Below, piece by piece: positions 9,680 through 19,264 of a stretch of DNA of 64,000 nt. The stretch comes from Actinomycetes bacterium. GTDB taxonomy: Bacteria > Actinomycetota > Acidimicrobiia > Acidimicrobiales > Acidimicrobiaceae. Numbering within the stretch: the first letter of the stretch is position 1; each line of letters opens with the position of its first letter. A program made the position numbers and the translations under genes. The notes under the pieces were generated by a model that ran no database searches, was not told where the DNA came from, and saw only the letters and a program-made list of their open reading frames with translations. The stretch is taken from positions 62,001 to 126,000 of the forward strand of contig JAKAQR010000006.1 in NCBI GenBank assembly GCA_021819725.1, written 5' to 3'.

Positions 9680-10687
9680 CTAGGCTCTTCGGACCGATGG
9701 CGTCCTTTGTGACATGCGACGAAGCCAACAAGCTGGATCCGTCAGCTCGTCAGCTGTTGGCAGGCCATCTGGCGTATTAAAGACGCGCTGAGGTGCGCGT
9801 TCATCGGCCTCGGCGATCGCCTGAAAAAACTGCAGCCCCACGGAGTACTGGCGGCGCTTCGATGCAATCCCAGAGAACTGGGCGACGATTTTGCCTAGAC
9901 CGGCGGCCTGCCTTCGTTCGTCGATCACGTCCTCAAACGCATCCCGATGAGGGATCACCTCCGTTGATACCTGGCGCATCACCCACTCGGCATGTCCTTC
10001 GGCGACCGTCATCATGGTGGTCGCCTCCTTCGCCACTGCCCGAAGTCGTTCTGGCAGAAAGAGGGTGGCCACGTCAATCGGCTCACCCGAGCCAAGACCG
10101 CGTAATCTCGCCAAAACCTCACCGACCAGATCGATCGGAGAGATCGTCGAGGCCCTAAAGAGCTGCCCCATCAATTCGAGAAGACGTTCGCGGAACCAAG
10201 GAACTCCATGGAACTGCGCCCGATGGGTGAGTTCATGCACGAGGACCCACAACGCAACCTCATCGGCGTCTAACTGCGCGTGCGCCGCAAAACGGTTGAT
10301 GTTCTCATCGACCATCCACACGGCAGGTGAGCCGACAGCGAAGGCCGGATCGTACTGTCCGAGCACCTTAGAAGCGAAGCCCCCCAACAGGGCACCGAGT
10401 GCCACCGCGTTCAGTTCAGCCATGCCGATAGAGCTCAAACGCGATGGTGGGGTCAACCGCTCGATCAGTCCGGCGTAGGAGTTGATATTACGCTCTGCCC
10501 AACCCTCACGATCGACCCCCTCGATAGTGAGGGTGCCAAGATCAAGCTCGAGACCCGTCAGCTCATGGACGACACGACTCGCCGTGGCTGCGAGCCTCTG
10601 ATAATCACGATCAGTGTGCCCGGCTGACTGGTGAATGAGGAGTTTTGCTGTCGTACTAGCAATACGACGGGCGACGACTTCAGCCAC
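9680..10687 (-). CDS. Zinc-dependent metalloprotease-like protein (DUF2342 family)
   Basis: A 335-aa protein with HELTHRAQF (an HExxH zinc-binding motif) at about residues 150-158, preceded by WVLVHELTH and followed by helical sequence. This matches the actinobacterial DUF2342 'putative hydrolase' family, whose substrate is unknown to me. The start GTG 10687 follows AGGAGG at a good distance. It is placed 31 nt upstream of tilS and 21 nt downstream of the small zinc protein, suggesting co-transcription. Confidence 0.8.
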   Translation of the reverse strand: MAEVVARRIASTTAKLLIHQSAGHTDRDYQRLAATASRVVHELTGLELDLGTLTIEGVDREGWAERNINSYAGLIERLTPPSRLSSIGMAELNAVALGALLGGFASKVLGQYDPAFAVGSPAVWMVDENINRFAAHAQLDADEVALWVLVHELTHRAQFHGVPWFRERLLELMGQLFRASTISPIDLVGEVLARLRGLGSGEPIDVATLFLPERLRAVAKEATTMMTVAEGHAEWVMRQVSTEVIPHRDAFEDVIDERRQAAGLGKIVAQFSGIASKRRQYSVGLQFFQAIAEADERAPQRVFNTPDGLPTADELTDPACWLRRMSQRTPSVRRA

Positions 10688-10708
10688 ACCACACCTCCTA
10701 GCGTTAGC

Positions 10709-10909
10709 CTAGGCGATCTTTTTGCGCCCACGTGTTCGTGGGACAACAAGAGGTTCGTGGAGATAACAGTATTTACCCTTGTTGTAGATTGAGAGCGCGG
10801 TCCCGCACCCAGGTTCTTTGCACACTCGGCCCTTATCAAAGGTCCGAGCGGGCCGACCTGTTCCAGACGTGTCTGGAACGTTCACTATTTGATCCCCTCC
10901 GTAAGGCAT
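10709..10909 (-). CDS. Small zinc-ribbon-like protein
   Basis: A 66-aa basic protein. Ligands CKEPGC and CYLHEP give a C-x4-C-x12-C-x2-H pattern, a probable single zinc site, with a KKIA basic tail. Function unknown. ATG 10909 has no clear Shine-Dalgarno. GTG 10885 lies 10 nt after GGAGG and may be the true start; both keep all four metal ligands. A near-perfect 20-bp palindrome overlaps codons 11-17. Likely first gene of an operon with the metalloprotease and tilS. Confidence 0.72.
   Translation of the reverse strand: MPYGGDQIVNVPDTSGTGRPARTFDKGRVCKEPGCGTALSIYNKGKYCYLHEPLVVPRTRGRKKIA
10860..10879. promoter_or_regulatory. 20-bp near-perfect palindrome, possible operator
   Basis: GTTCCAGAC-GT-GTCTGGAAC pairs 18 of 20 positions. 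It falls within the 5' coding part of the small zinc protein and just upstream of no other gene, so it could be an autoregulatory operator or an mRNA hairpin. Confidence 0.5.
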
Positions 10910-10937
10910 ACAACCTATAACGGATCAAAGATTGGAA

Positions 10938-11228
10938 CTATTCCGAACTTCCATTCGGAGCGAGGCGGTCCTCCTCCTCGATCAACAACGCGAGCTTGTG
11001 CATAAGACTCGGGGGCACCTGCTCCTTGGAGTGCGAGACGATCACTGCTCGCAGCTCAGCTTCGAACTCGAAGGCCTCCAGACATGATCCACAGTGATCG
11101 AGGTGTTCACGCACCCGTTCACGCCGATCGTCAGTGAGCTCGCTATCGAGAAACTCATAGAGCTGCGCAATCACCTTCCGGCACTCTTCCGGCTCGTCAT
11201 CACTATCGACTGTTCTCAAAGCATCCAT
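10938..11228 (-). CDS. rsrA: Zinc-binding anti-sigma factor, RsrA/RshA type
   Basis: A 96-aa cytosolic anti-sigma factor. The redox zinc motif HxxxCxxC is seen as HLDHCGSC at about residues 44-51, in the setting known from Streptomyces RsrA, where disulfide formation releases SigR. ATG 11228 has GAGG 6 nt upstream. It lies 14 nt after the sigma factor gene, the usual sigR-rsrA order, so the pair is probably a thiol-oxidative stress switch. Confidence 0.88.
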   Translation of the reverse strand: MDALRTVDSDDEPEECRKVIAQLYEFLDSELTDDRRERVREHLDHCGSCLEAFEFEAELRAVIVSHSKEQVPPSLMHKLALLIEEEDRLAPNGSSE

Positions 11229-11242
11229 ATCCTCGATGATCC

Positions 11243-11830
11243 TTATGACCGGCTACCCTCTTCGAGATTACCACTTACCGCGGCTTTCCGAAGTTCCAAC
11301 TCCAATAACGCTCGTTGCATCGCTCTTCTTCCCCGATGTAGCCGACTCATCACCGTTCCCAGCGGTACCTCCATGATCTCAGCGATCTCCTTATAGGAGA
11401 ATCCTTCAATATCGGAGAGCACAACGGCCAGTCGAAACTGATCAGGCAACGAGTCGATCGCCGCCTTCACATCGGTATCGGTGATCCGATCAAGCACCTC
11501 TTCCTCAGCGCTGCGACCAGCCTGCACCGCCTCGAGACCGCCAAGACGACGGTAGAGATAGAGGTCTTCGACGTCCTCGAGGTTGCTCTCATCCGGGCGA
11601 CGTTTCTTGGCACGATAGATATTGATGTATGTGTTGGTAAGGATACGATAGAGCCAGGCCTTCAGGTTCGTACCCTCTTGGAAGGAACCATAACCCCGAT
11701 AGGCCTTCAGGAAGGTCTCCTGCACCAAGTCTTCGGCGTCGGCCGCGTTATGGGTCATGCGGAAGGCGGCCGAGTAGAGATTTTCAGCGTACTGCATCGC
11801 ATCGGAGGAGAAGTTCTTTTTATCCGCCAC
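11243..11830 (-). CDS. sigR: ECF sigma factor, SigR/SigH type
   Basis: A 195-aa group 4 sigma factor. Region 2 is [30 protein letters not shown] split by short loops; region 4 is [26 protein letters not shown]. Sequence style and the adjacent HxxxCxxC anti-sigma gene assign it to the oxidative-stress SigR/SigH family. The start GTG 11830 has only weak SD. A small hairpin GTTGCG-N6-CGCAAC lies about 30 nt upstream. No GGAAT-N-GTT autoregulatory promoter was found by eye. Confidence 0.9.
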   Translation of the reverse strand: MADKKNFSSDAMQYAENLYSAAFRMTHNAADAEDLVQETFLKAYRGYGSFQEGTNLKAWLYRILTNTYINIYRAKKRRPDESNLEDVEDLYLYRRLGGLEAVQAGRSAEEEVLDRITDTDVKAAIDSLPDQFRLAVVLSDIEGFSYKEIAEIMEVPLGTVMSRLHRGRRAMQRALLELELRKAAVSGNLEEGSRS

Positions 11831-11935
11831 TCATTATCCAATCATTCGAAGAAATCTGTTGCGTCGAACCGCAACGCCGGCACCGGTGACCCATCCTCGT
11901 TGGTCAGATCATTCAATGACCGGCCCCTGACGCAG

Positions 11936-12008
11936 AGCCCGAGAGGGGATTCGAACCCCTGACCTGCTCATTACGAGTGAGCTGCTCTACCGACTGAGCT
12001 ACCCGGGC
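11936..12008 (-). tRNA. tRNA-Thr (CGT anticodon)
   Basis: On the minus strand a full cloverleaf folds: acceptor GCCCGGG/CTCGGGC (one G-U), D-stem GCTC/GAGC, and anticodon stem GCTCA/TGAGC with loop CTCGTAA (anticodon CGT, reading ACG). The T-arm is AGGGG-TTCGAAT-CCCCT. CCA is not encoded. Located between holB and sigR. Confidence 0.95.
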
Positions 12009-12034
12009 CTAACGTTTGTCTGGGAGTAGCTTAG

Positions 12035-12913
12035 CTAACCGGAGCGCAGAATCAGCTCAGCCAAGACGACCTGAATGGGAAGATGCAGTTTCAGCGACGT
12101 TGAGGCGCGGGCCGCACGACGAAGCCAATCGCCGCTGTCGGCGTGGGAGGCGACAAGAATTTCAAGGCCACATTGAATGATCTCCTCTGACGCCGAAACA
12201 CTACCGAGATCCTCTGGCGTTAACCGATGGACCAGCTCCATGCACCACCGAGCATCGTCTCGGATCAGACCAGGGAGTTCCTCATACGTGGACAGATATC
12301 GCTCTGCATCAGTCAGCCGCGCAAAGAGTTCCACCCTGTCGAGACGGCGCCGTGTCCATCTGATCAGCAACTCACTGGGCTCAAGCTTGTACTCTCGAAA
12401 ACGGTCCCAGACCTCACTATCGCTTGGCGCTTCGAGTTCGACCGTGAGACAGCGCGACGCCACCGGGGCGAGCTCCGCACCGATCAATGCCGCTGATAGC
12501 AGCCATTTCGTGGCGGTAGGAGGCTCCTCAAGCGCCTTCAAGATCACCGGGAACGTCAAACGCAGCGTATCGATATCAGGGATGACAACCACGCGGTATC
12601 GTGCTTGTGCAGGAGCGAGGCTCGCGAATCGAACGATCCGCCGCAACTCCTCAACAGGAACCGACTTATGTTGCTCACCTTGTGCCCAGAGGACGTCGGG
12701 ATGTTCTCCGTCAGCTACCGCACGGCACGACGGGCACTGGCCACACCCTCCGCAGGTGCCGACTAGCGCCTGAGCAATGGCGCCCAACAGCTCGTCAGCG
12801 CCACAACCTCGGGGTCCTTTCAGGAGATAACTTGAGGAGTCAGCCGCCAGGGCCTGCGTGATGCGGTCGACCGTCGTGGGTCGATACGCACGGAAGGCAG
12901 CAAGTGTCCTCAC
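12035..12913 (-). CDS. holB: DNA polymerase III delta' subunit
   Basis: Clamp-loader subunit. The AAA+ fold carries a zinc cluster CGGCGQCPSC near residue 55, and RYRVVVIPDIDTLRLTFPVILKALEEPP is the family's conserved core. The Walker A position reads GPRGCGAD, lacking the lysine, consistent with delta' being a non-ATP-binding stator. At 292 aa it is short compared with the usual about 330-400. Overlaps tmk by 4 nt and forms the topA-tmk-holB cluster. Confidence 0.88.
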   Translation of the reverse strand: MRTLAAFRAYRPTTVDRITQALAADSSSYLLKGPRGCGADELLGAIAQALVGTCGGCGQCPSCRAVADGEHPDVLWAQGEQHKSVPVEELRRIVRFASLAPAQARYRVVVIPDIDTLRLTFPVILKALEEPPTATKWLLSAALIGAELAPVASRCLTVELEAPSDSEVWDRFREYKLEPSELLIRWTRRRLDRVELFARLTDAERYLSTYEELPGLIRDDARWCMELVHRLTPEDLGSVSASEEIIQCGLEILVASHADSGDWLRRAARASTSLKLHLPIQVVLAELILRSG

Positions 12914-13506
12914 CCAATACCCTCCTGTGCAAGCACCCCGACAAGACGCTCGGTAACCGACTCGGGCGAACCATCACCACTGAGGAGCACCCACCCAAAG
13001 CGACGGGCAAGAATCTGATAGCGCACGCGGCGCTCGTGCCAGCCGTCAAGTCCAGAGAACTCAAAGCGATCAAGGGTGTCGAGTGCCCCCAGTGGTGCGG
13101 CACAGTCGAGAATGATGGTGATCTCTGGCCGTCGAAAGACCGGCAGACTCGTAAGCTGGAGGACTACCTCCTCACCCAGCTGAGCGCCTTGGTAGACAAG
13201 CGTAGAGGGGGTATAACGGTCAAGGATGACGAGTTCACCACGGCGTAGGGCGGGCTCAATCACTTCGTTGAGATGGCGCGCTCGCCCCGCAAGAAAGAGA
13301 AAGAGCTCGGTCCACCCGTCAACTGACTCCCCAAGGAGCATGGTTCGGATCGTCTCTCCCAACGCATCCCCTCCAGGTTCGCGCGAGACACAAACCGACC
13401 GCTTGCGCTGTCGGAACCATTGAGCCAGCCGCTCTACCTGGGTTGACTTACCGACGTGGTCGGGTCCCTCCAACACCACCAGGGCACCGCCTTGACGATC
13501 ATCCAC
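12910..13506 (-). CDS. tmk: Thymidylate kinase
   Basis: Phosphorylates dTMP to dTDP. P-loop LEGPDHVGKSTQ is at the N-terminus, with SREPGGDALGETIR and DRYTPSTLVYQGAQLG as the DRY/TMP-binding region. GTG 13506 is the preferred start because it overlaps the topA stop by 8 nt; the frame is open 10 codons further upstream within topA. No strong SD is visible, so translation is probably coupled to topA. Confidence 0.9.
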   Translation of the reverse strand: MDDRQGGALVVLEGPDHVGKSTQVERLAQWFRQRKRSVCVSREPGGDALGETIRTMLLGESVDGWTELFLFLAGRARHLNEVIEPALRRGELVILDRYTPSTLVYQGAQLGEEVVLQLTSLPVFRRPEITIILDCAAPLGALDTLDRFEFSGLDGWHERRVRYQILARRFGWVLLSGDGSPESVTERLVGVLAQEGIG

Positions 13507-16087
13507 GATCGTTATTGAGCTTAGCCTTGCGTTCATTGAGCAGGTCGAGCGCCTGTTCGAGCGTTACCTCAGTCGGCTCCATTCCTCGCGGAAGCGAGGC
13601 GTTGACCTTCCCATCGGTGACATAGGGACCAAAGCGACCGGAGCGTAGCACCACCTTTGCCTCTCCTTCGGGGTCGACACCAAGCTCAACTGAACTGGCA
13701 CGACGAGCGCCACGTCGCTTTGGTTCCTTGAACTTGGCCAGTGCTTCGTCAAGATCAATAGTGAAGATCTCCTCCGGTTTATCGAGTGAGCGCGTCTCGC
13801 GTCCACGCGTCAGGTACGGACCGAACCTGCCATTCTGGGCAAAGATCTCCTGGCCCACCTCTGGATCGATGCCAACCATGCGAGGAAGCGATAGCAGCGA
13901 ACGTGCCTCATCAAGGGTGACCGACTCCACGGTCATCGACGGGAACAAGGACGCACGTTTGAGCTCCTTGCTATCGCCTTCACCAAGCTGGACATAGCCT
14001 CCATAGCGCCCAAGCCGGGCAAAGACTGGAGTCCCATCGACCTCGCCGAGCGGGCGCTCCTTGACCTGGGAGGAGGACAGGAGCGCCAGAGCACTCTCCA
14101 TCGTCAGCTCATCGGGCGTCACCGTATCCGGCAGACTCGCCGTCTGATCATCGAGCTGCACGTAGGGGCCATAGCGCCCAACTCGTACAACGACCTCGCG
14201 TCCATCGTCAGTGAGGCCAATCGGGATTGTATTGACCATACGCGCATCGATCTCGCCGAGGCGGACCAGCACTTCCTCCTTCAACCCATCGTTGTCATCG
14301 CCAAAGTAGAAGTGACGAAGATAAGGAATAGCTTCGCGTTCGCCAGAGGCGATGGCGTCCAGCTCGTCCTCGAGCTGAGCAGTGAAGTCGTAGTTCACGA
14401 GGTCGGCGAAGTAGCGCTCCATGAGTTGGACAACTGCAAAGGCGACGAAACTAGGGACGAGTGCCTGACCCTTCTTCCATGCGTAGCCACGATCAAGCAG
14501 CGTTGAGATGATGCTGGCATAGGTTGATGGGCGACCGATGCCACGCTCTTCCAACGCCTTGACAAGGGTGGCCTCAGTGTAACGGGCGGGCGGGTTGGTG
14601 ACATGATCGACGACCTCAATACCGTGCTCAATGAGCCGTTGCCCGTTGATGACCTCCGGCAACTCTTGGGCATCCTCATTCTCTTCGATGTGCTCTTGAT
14701 AGATGCGGAAGAAGCCAGGTGCATTGATGACTCTGCCAGACGTAGCAAAGGTGATAGGAGCCCCCAACGCAAGGGGCTGAACAGCGAGGTTGACGTTGGC
14801 TGTCACTGGGGCGTCGATCGTCACCGAGACGACCACCCCGATCGCATCGTTCATCTGCGAAGCGAGCGTTCTTCTCCAGATGAGTTCATAGAGTCGCAAC
14901 TCATCACCGCTGAGCTGCCCATCGAGATCCTCAGGCGCGCGCCACTCATCCCCTGCCGGTCGAATCGCCTCATGGGCTTCCTGGGCATTTTTGATCTTCG
15001 ATCGGTACACCCGCGGGTTAGCCGGGAGTTCACCCGCGCCGAATCGAGCACCGATGACCCGACGCGCCTCAGTGAGTGCGTCTGCTGACAAGATGACTGA
15101 ATCGGTTCGCATATAGGTGATAAAACCGCGCTCATAGAGACGCTGGGCGACACTCATCGTCCTCGACGAGGAGAACCGCAGGCGTCGACCTGCTTCTTGC
15201 TGCAAGGTCGAGGTCATAAAAGGAGCGCTGGGCGATCGACGATACGGCTTCTCCTCCACCCGTGTCACCTTGAATGCAGCCCCATCGAGGCCGGCCGCCA
15301 AGAGGGTGGCATCACCATGGCTGAGTGCAGCGACTCCTTGGTCCAGCGCCGCGGGGCTGAGGCCACCGGTGGGAAGAAAATCCCGACCCTGGGCTACCCG
15401 CTGACCATCGACATGGGTCAAGCGGGCACGAAACTCGCGTGCCTCGTCAGCACCGGCCAGTGTCGCCTCAAGATCGGCATAGCTTGAGGAGCGGAACTGC
15501 ATCCGCTCGCGTTCTCGCTCAACCAACAGACGAGCCGCAGGCGACTGTACGCGTCCCGCTGAAAGCTTTGGCATCACCTTTTTCCAGAGCACCGGAGAGA
15601 CCTCGTACCCGTAGAGTCGGTCGAGGATACGCCGCGCCTCTTGTGCATTGACAAGATGCTGATCGAGTGCACGTGGCGACGCGAGAGCCTCGGCAATCGC
15701 GTGGTCGGTGATCTCATGAAAAACCATCCGGTGGATCGGGACCGATGGTTTGAGCACTTCAAGAAGATGCCAAGCGATCGACTCCCCCTCACGGTCCTCG
15801 TCAGTGGCGAGATAGAGCTCATTCGCATCCTTCAAGAGCGCTTTGAGCTTCTTCACCTGTTCCTTTTTTTCGGCAGGGATGATGTAGAGGGGAGTGAAGT
15901 TCTCCTCCACATTGACGCCGAGTCGCGACCAAGGTTGCGCCTTCGCAGCGGCTGGGATGTCCTTGGCGGAGCGGGGAAGGTCGCGGATGTGTCCTACTGA
16001 GGACTCCACGACATAGCCATCGCCAAGGAACCGGGCAATGGTGCGCGCCTTGGTCGGAGATTCAACAATGACTAAGGGTTTTGGCAT
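13499..16087 (-). CDS. topA: DNA topoisomerase I (type IA)
   Basis: Relaxes negative supercoils. An N-terminal TOPRIM domain contains YLATDEDREGESIAWHL (about residues 92-108); the active-site tyrosine lies in GFITYMRTDS (about residue 325). The C-terminal third has several RFGPYV-type repeats in place of zinc fingers, the actinobacterial arrangement. Length 862 aa. Starts at ATG 16087 after a purine-rich leader and is followed directly by tmk and holB. Confidence 0.96.
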   Translation of the reverse strand: MPKPLVIVESPTKARTIARFLGDGYVVESSVGHIRDLPRSAKDIPAAAKAQPWSRLGVNVEENFTPLYIIPAEKKEQVKKLKALLKDANELYLATDEDREGESIAWHLLEVLKPSVPIHRMVFHEITDHAIAEALASPRALDQHLVNAQEARRILDRLYGYEVSPVLWKKVMPKLSAGRVQSPAARLLVERERERMQFRSSSYADLEATLAGADEAREFRARLTHVDGQRVAQGRDFLPTGGLSPAALDQGVAALSHGDATLLAAGLDGAAFKVTRVEEKPYRRSPSAPFMTSTLQQEAGRRLRFSSSRTMSVAQRLYERGFITYMRTDSVILSADALTEARRVIGARFGAGELPANPRVYRSKIKNAQEAHEAIRPAGDEWRAPEDLDGQLSGDELRLYELIWRRTLASQMNDAIGVVVSVTIDAPVTANVNLAVQPLALGAPITFATSGRVINAPGFFRIYQEHIEENEDAQELPEVINGQRLIEHGIEVVDHVTNPPARYTEATLVKALEERGIGRPSTYASIISTLLDRGYAWKKGQALVPSFVAFAVVQLMERYFADLVNYDFTAQLEDELDAIASGEREAIPYLRHFYFGDDNDGLKEEVLVRLGEIDARMVNTIPIGLTDDGREVVVRVGRYGPYVQLDDQTASLPDTVTPDELTMESALALLSSSQVKERPLGEVDGTPVFARLGRYGGYVQLGEGDSKELKRASLFPSMTVESVTLDEARSLLSLPRMVGIDPEVGQEIFAQNGRFGPYLTRGRETRSLDKPEEIFTIDLDEALAKFKEPKRRGARRASSVELGVDPEGEAKVVLRSGRFGPYVTDGKVNASLPRGMEPTEVTLEQALDLLNERKAKLNNDRG

Positions 16088-16119
16088 ACATCACGCTCTC
16101 TCTACTGCAGCTGTTCACG

Positions 16120-18486
16120 CTATTTCGTAGTCAACGGTAAGAATTCGTACAAGGGATTGATCATAGCGAGGTGGCCATCCACCTCTACCACAGTTCCCTC
16201 GGCGCTCACATTCATACCCGAGTTCAGGCCCGGAATCGCACTTCGACCAGGAAATACCAACATCAATCCACCACTCGCGTCCTCAAGTCGGGCCGCCGTC
16301 GATGGAGTGCCATGGTAGGAACTCATGCGGATGGAGGATACACGACCGATCACCCGGGTTCGCTCTCGTAGTTTGAGTCCAGCAATTTGGGTCACCCCGT
16401 CAGCAACCTCGTCCTGGGTAACCGAAGGATCCAAGGAGGGTTCATCGGTACGAAGTGCCGTCCTGCCCGGCGTACCTGTTGGTGTCGGTGCTGGCTGGCG
16501 AGCTGGCTTTACGCGATGGGGTATCAGGATCGGTGTCGCATGAGGAAGCTGCGCAATCACCTCAGCGAGCGATGCGGAGGTTTGATCATGGAGCAGCGAA
16601 CCAGAGAACCGTGGGTAGATTCGATGTGGGATGAGCACCGATACCTGCGAATCTCCATCGCTCAACGCATCGAGTACCACCTGGCCCGCAGCTCTACGCA
16701 ACCTGCGGTCCTGACAGTCGAGCAACTCAAGCGGGGTGCGTCCAAGCCCTCCCGACTCCCAGCTTGCGGCCAGCGCCTGGGCATGTTTTTCGTCGGTCAC
16801 AAAGTGAAGCGCCGTCACTGAGTCCGCTGCGAGGATCCTTGCATAGTTGAGCGCTGTCACCGTCGCCACATCGACCTGGTCAACTAGGATCAGCACCTTG
16901 TGCTTGCGCGGCAACACCTCATGTTCGATCGACGCGAGCCCAGCGCTCAGTGCTGCTTGCTCGGAGTCATGAGAGTGCTTGAATCGCGTGAAGATCAGGA
17001 CCAGCACCGGAACAATAATGACGATGGTCCAGGCACCAGAGGTGAACTTAGTCACGATGAAGGTGATGTCCACTGCCCCTGACAGGACAGCCGCTGCTCC
17101 GTTGATCGCCGCGCGACGCCTCCAACTCTTCTCGCGCGTCATAAAGTGGTGCTTGACCATACCAGCCCCGGCGATCGTGAAGCCAGTAAAGACACCGATC
17201 GCGTAGAGCGAGATCAAGGTATAGACGTTGGAGTTGGTGGCAACCAGCAGGATGACGGAGACAACCGCGAGAGCGACGATCGCTGTCGAGTACACCAATC
17301 GATGCCCTCGAACGGTAAAGCTCTTGGGCAGGAATCCATCGGAGGCAGCGAACGAGGCCAGAAAAGGCAGGCCCGCGAAACTCGTATTGGCGGCCAACGT
17401 CAAGATGCCCATCGTGAAGATATCGAGGGCAACGTACAGAATACGACCGATCAACGAGGTGCCAAAGACCGCCTTGGCGATCTGGGAGAGTACGGTCGGG
17501 TCACCAGAGAGGTACGGAGTTGCATGGGTGACCGCCGCGAGTCCTGAGACACCGAGAAGAAGAGTACCAAGGATCACGCTCATCACCACCAGCGTGATGC
17601 GGGCGTTGCGAGGTTGCGGGTCTCGGAAGACGGAGACCCCGTTGGAGATCGCCTCGGTTCCCGTGAGTGCTGTGCCGCCGCTAGCAAAAGCCTTCAAGAA
17701 GATGAAGACAGACGCCCCAAGCAAGAGACCAGCACCGGCGGTACCGGCTGGATAGACCCCAGCTCCAAAGTGGGTATAGACCGGAAGATGGCCGAAAATC
17801 CCACGAAAGATGCCGACACCAATCATTAAGAACATCGAACCAATAAAGAGATAGGTTGGCACCGCAAACGTCTTACCGGCCTCCCGAATACCGCGCAGGT
17901 TGCCATAGGCGATCCCAATCACAAAGATCACGGTGATCACGGTCACATACGGCGTAAGTGCCGGCACTGCAGAGGCGAGCGCATCCGCACCGGCTGAGAT
18001 CGACACCGCCACGGTCAAGGTGTAGTCCACAAAGAGCGAGGCGGCCGCCACCCTTGCGAGGCCGGTGCCAAAGGTGTCGCGCGCGACCACGTACGCCCCC
18101 CCAGCCTTGGGGTAGGCCTTGATCACCTCAAGATAGGAGGCGGTCACAAAGATGAGAACCACCAGAACCAAAAAAGAAACCGGTACCACCAGTGCGAAGG
18201 CGGCGAGTCCCACCGCTGGAACTAGCACACCAAGCATCGCTTCGGTAGCATACGCCGACGATGACATCACGTCGGAGGAGAGGATCGCAAGAGCGGTTGG
18301 CTTGCCGATCCGCTGTTCATCGAGGTCCTCGGTCACCAAAGGTGGACCAAGTAGCCGATTCTTAATCCGGTAGCTTAGCTTCTCAGGTACATTGAACGAC
18401 TCAAGCCGAGGCAGCACACGCGGAGGACGAACCTCGAAACCTCGTTGGAATCGACCATGCGCCGAACCGGAATCTTCATCGGGCAT
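16120..18486 (-). CDS. APC-superfamily permease fused to a C-terminal OB-fold domain
   Basis: Residues about 60-490 form an APC transporter with about 12 membrane segments (motifs SSSAYATEAML, AYPKAGGAYVVARDTFG, FVDYTLTVAVSISAG). A soluble region of about 490-680 (KHKVLILVDQVDVATVTALNYAR) resembles the cytosolic tail of related permeases. The last about 90 residues (LRERTRVIGRVSSI ... ARLEDASGGLMLVFPGRSAIPGL ... INPLYEFLPL) form an OB-fold of the kind found as a stand-alone protein in other actinobacteria. ATG 18486 (GAGGAG 8 nt upstream) is better than the track-like start 15 nt earlier. Divergent from two trkA genes, hinting at a role in K+ or amino-acid homeostasis. Substrate unknown. Confidence 0.85.
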   Translation of the reverse strand: MPDEDSGSAHGRFQRGFEVRPPRVLPRLESFNVPEKLSYRIKNRLLGPPLVTEDLDEQRIGKPTALAILSSDVMSSSAYATEAMLGVLVPAVGLAAFALVVPVSFLVLVVLIFVTASYLEVIKAYPKAGGAYVVARDTFGTGLARVAAASLFVDYTLTVAVSISAGADALASAVPALTPYVTVITVIFVIGIAYGNLRGIREAGKTFAVPTYLFIGSMFLMIGVGIFRGIFGHLPVYTHFGAGVYPAGTAGAGLLLGASVFIFLKAFASGGTALTGTEAISNGVSVFRDPQPRNARITLVVMSVILGTLLLGVSGLAAVTHATPYLSGDPTVLSQIAKAVFGTSLIGRILYVALDIFTMGILTLAANTSFAGLPFLASFAASDGFLPKSFTVRGHRLVYSTAIVALAVVSVILLVATNSNVYTLISLYAIGVFTGFTIAGAGMVKHHFMTREKSWRRRAAINGAAAVLSGAVDITFIVTKFTSGAWTIVIIVPVLVLIFTRFKHSHDSEQAALSAGLASIEHEVLPRKHKVLILVDQVDVATVTALNYARILAADSVTALHFVTDEKHAQALAASWESGGLGRTPLELLDCQDRRLRRAAGQVVLDALSDGDSQVSVLIPHRIYPRFSGSLLHDQTSASLAEVIAQLPHATPILIPHRVKPARQPAPTPTGTPGRTALRTDEPSLDPSVTQDEVADGVTQIAGLKLRERTRVIGRVSSIRMSSYHGTPSTAARLEDASGGLMLVFPGRSAIPGLNSGMNVSAEGTVVEVDGHLAMINPLYEFLPLTTK

Positions 18487-18598
18487 CGTAACTCTCCTCA
18501 ACGCTCGCTTATGGACGACGATAGTACAGCCTATGCTGAACTTAACCGGTGGGACAAGGCTAAGTTAATCTGGTCTTTTTCGGCGTAATGGAGGTAAG

Positions 18599-19264
18599 GT
18601 GACATCCGACCGTATTCTGGTCGTTGGCTGTGGGCGAGTGGGTGCAGAACTCGCTACCCAACTGGCGACACAAGGGCATCAAGTGACGATCCTCGATCGC
18701 ACGGCGCGCTCCTTCCGAAGGCTGGCCGACCATCCAAATATCACCAAACTCGAGGGTATGGGCTTTGATCCCGAGATTCTCAAGGAGGCCCATATCGAGG
18801 ATGCCTATGGACTTGCCGCAGTGACATCTGGCGACAACACCAACATCTTGAGTGCCCGCATCGCACGCGAAGTCTTCGGTGTCCCCAACGTGGTCGCCAG
18901 GATTTACGACCCTCGCCGAGCCGTTGTCTACCAACGCCTCGGTATCGCCACCGTTGCCACCGTGACTTGGACAACCGGACAGGCGATCCGGCGCCTCTTT
19001 CCTGAGAACACCCCGGTTGACTGGACCGACCAAAGTGGTACCGTCTCTCTCATGGAGGTTTCCTTGCCGTCCTCACTTGCTGGGGTTCCACTCGCCACCC
19101 TCAATGTCGGCAATTCGGTCAAGTTTGCCGCCCTACTGCGGGGTTCTGCAACGAAGTTCGTCGAACGCGAGCTCATCGCCCAGGAGGGCGACCGGGCTCT
19201 TGTGCTGGTCACCGCTGAGGGTACTGCCCAGCTCAAAGAGATCCTCACAGGAGGGAAAGAATGA
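18599..19264 (+). CDS. trkA: TrkA-type K+ uptake regulator, NAD-binding (CeoB-like)
   Basis: A 221-aa cytosolic RCK protein. The Rossmann motif GCGRVGAELA lies at about residues 10-19, followed by DRTARSFRRL and the GDNTNILSARIAREVFG core; an RCK_C domain is in the last about 80 residues (VERELIAQEGDRALVLVTAEG). The start GTG 18599 follows GGAGG. It overlaps the next trkA by 4 nt (ATGA). The arrangement permease<- ->trkA-trkA recalls the mycobacterial ceoB-ceoC locus. Confidence 0.9.
   Translation: MTSDRILVVGCGRVGAELATQLATQGHQVTILDRTARSFRRLADHPNITKLEGMGFDPEILKEAHIEDAYGLAAVTSGDNTNILSARIAREVFGVPNVVARIYDPRRAVVYQRLGIATVATVTWTTGQAIRRLFPENTPVDWTDQSGTVSLMEVSLPSSLAGVPLATLNVGNSVKFAALLRGSATKFVERELIAQEGDRALVLVTAEGTAQLKEILTGGKE

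Noticed and set aside
12177..12773. 198-codon plus-strand open frame
   Set aside because: Shadow of holB on the opposite strand.
18530..18590. ydaO-type c-di-AMP riboswitch upstream of trkA
   Set aside because: Only an AACTTA/TAAGTT pair is seen and the space is too short for the known fold.
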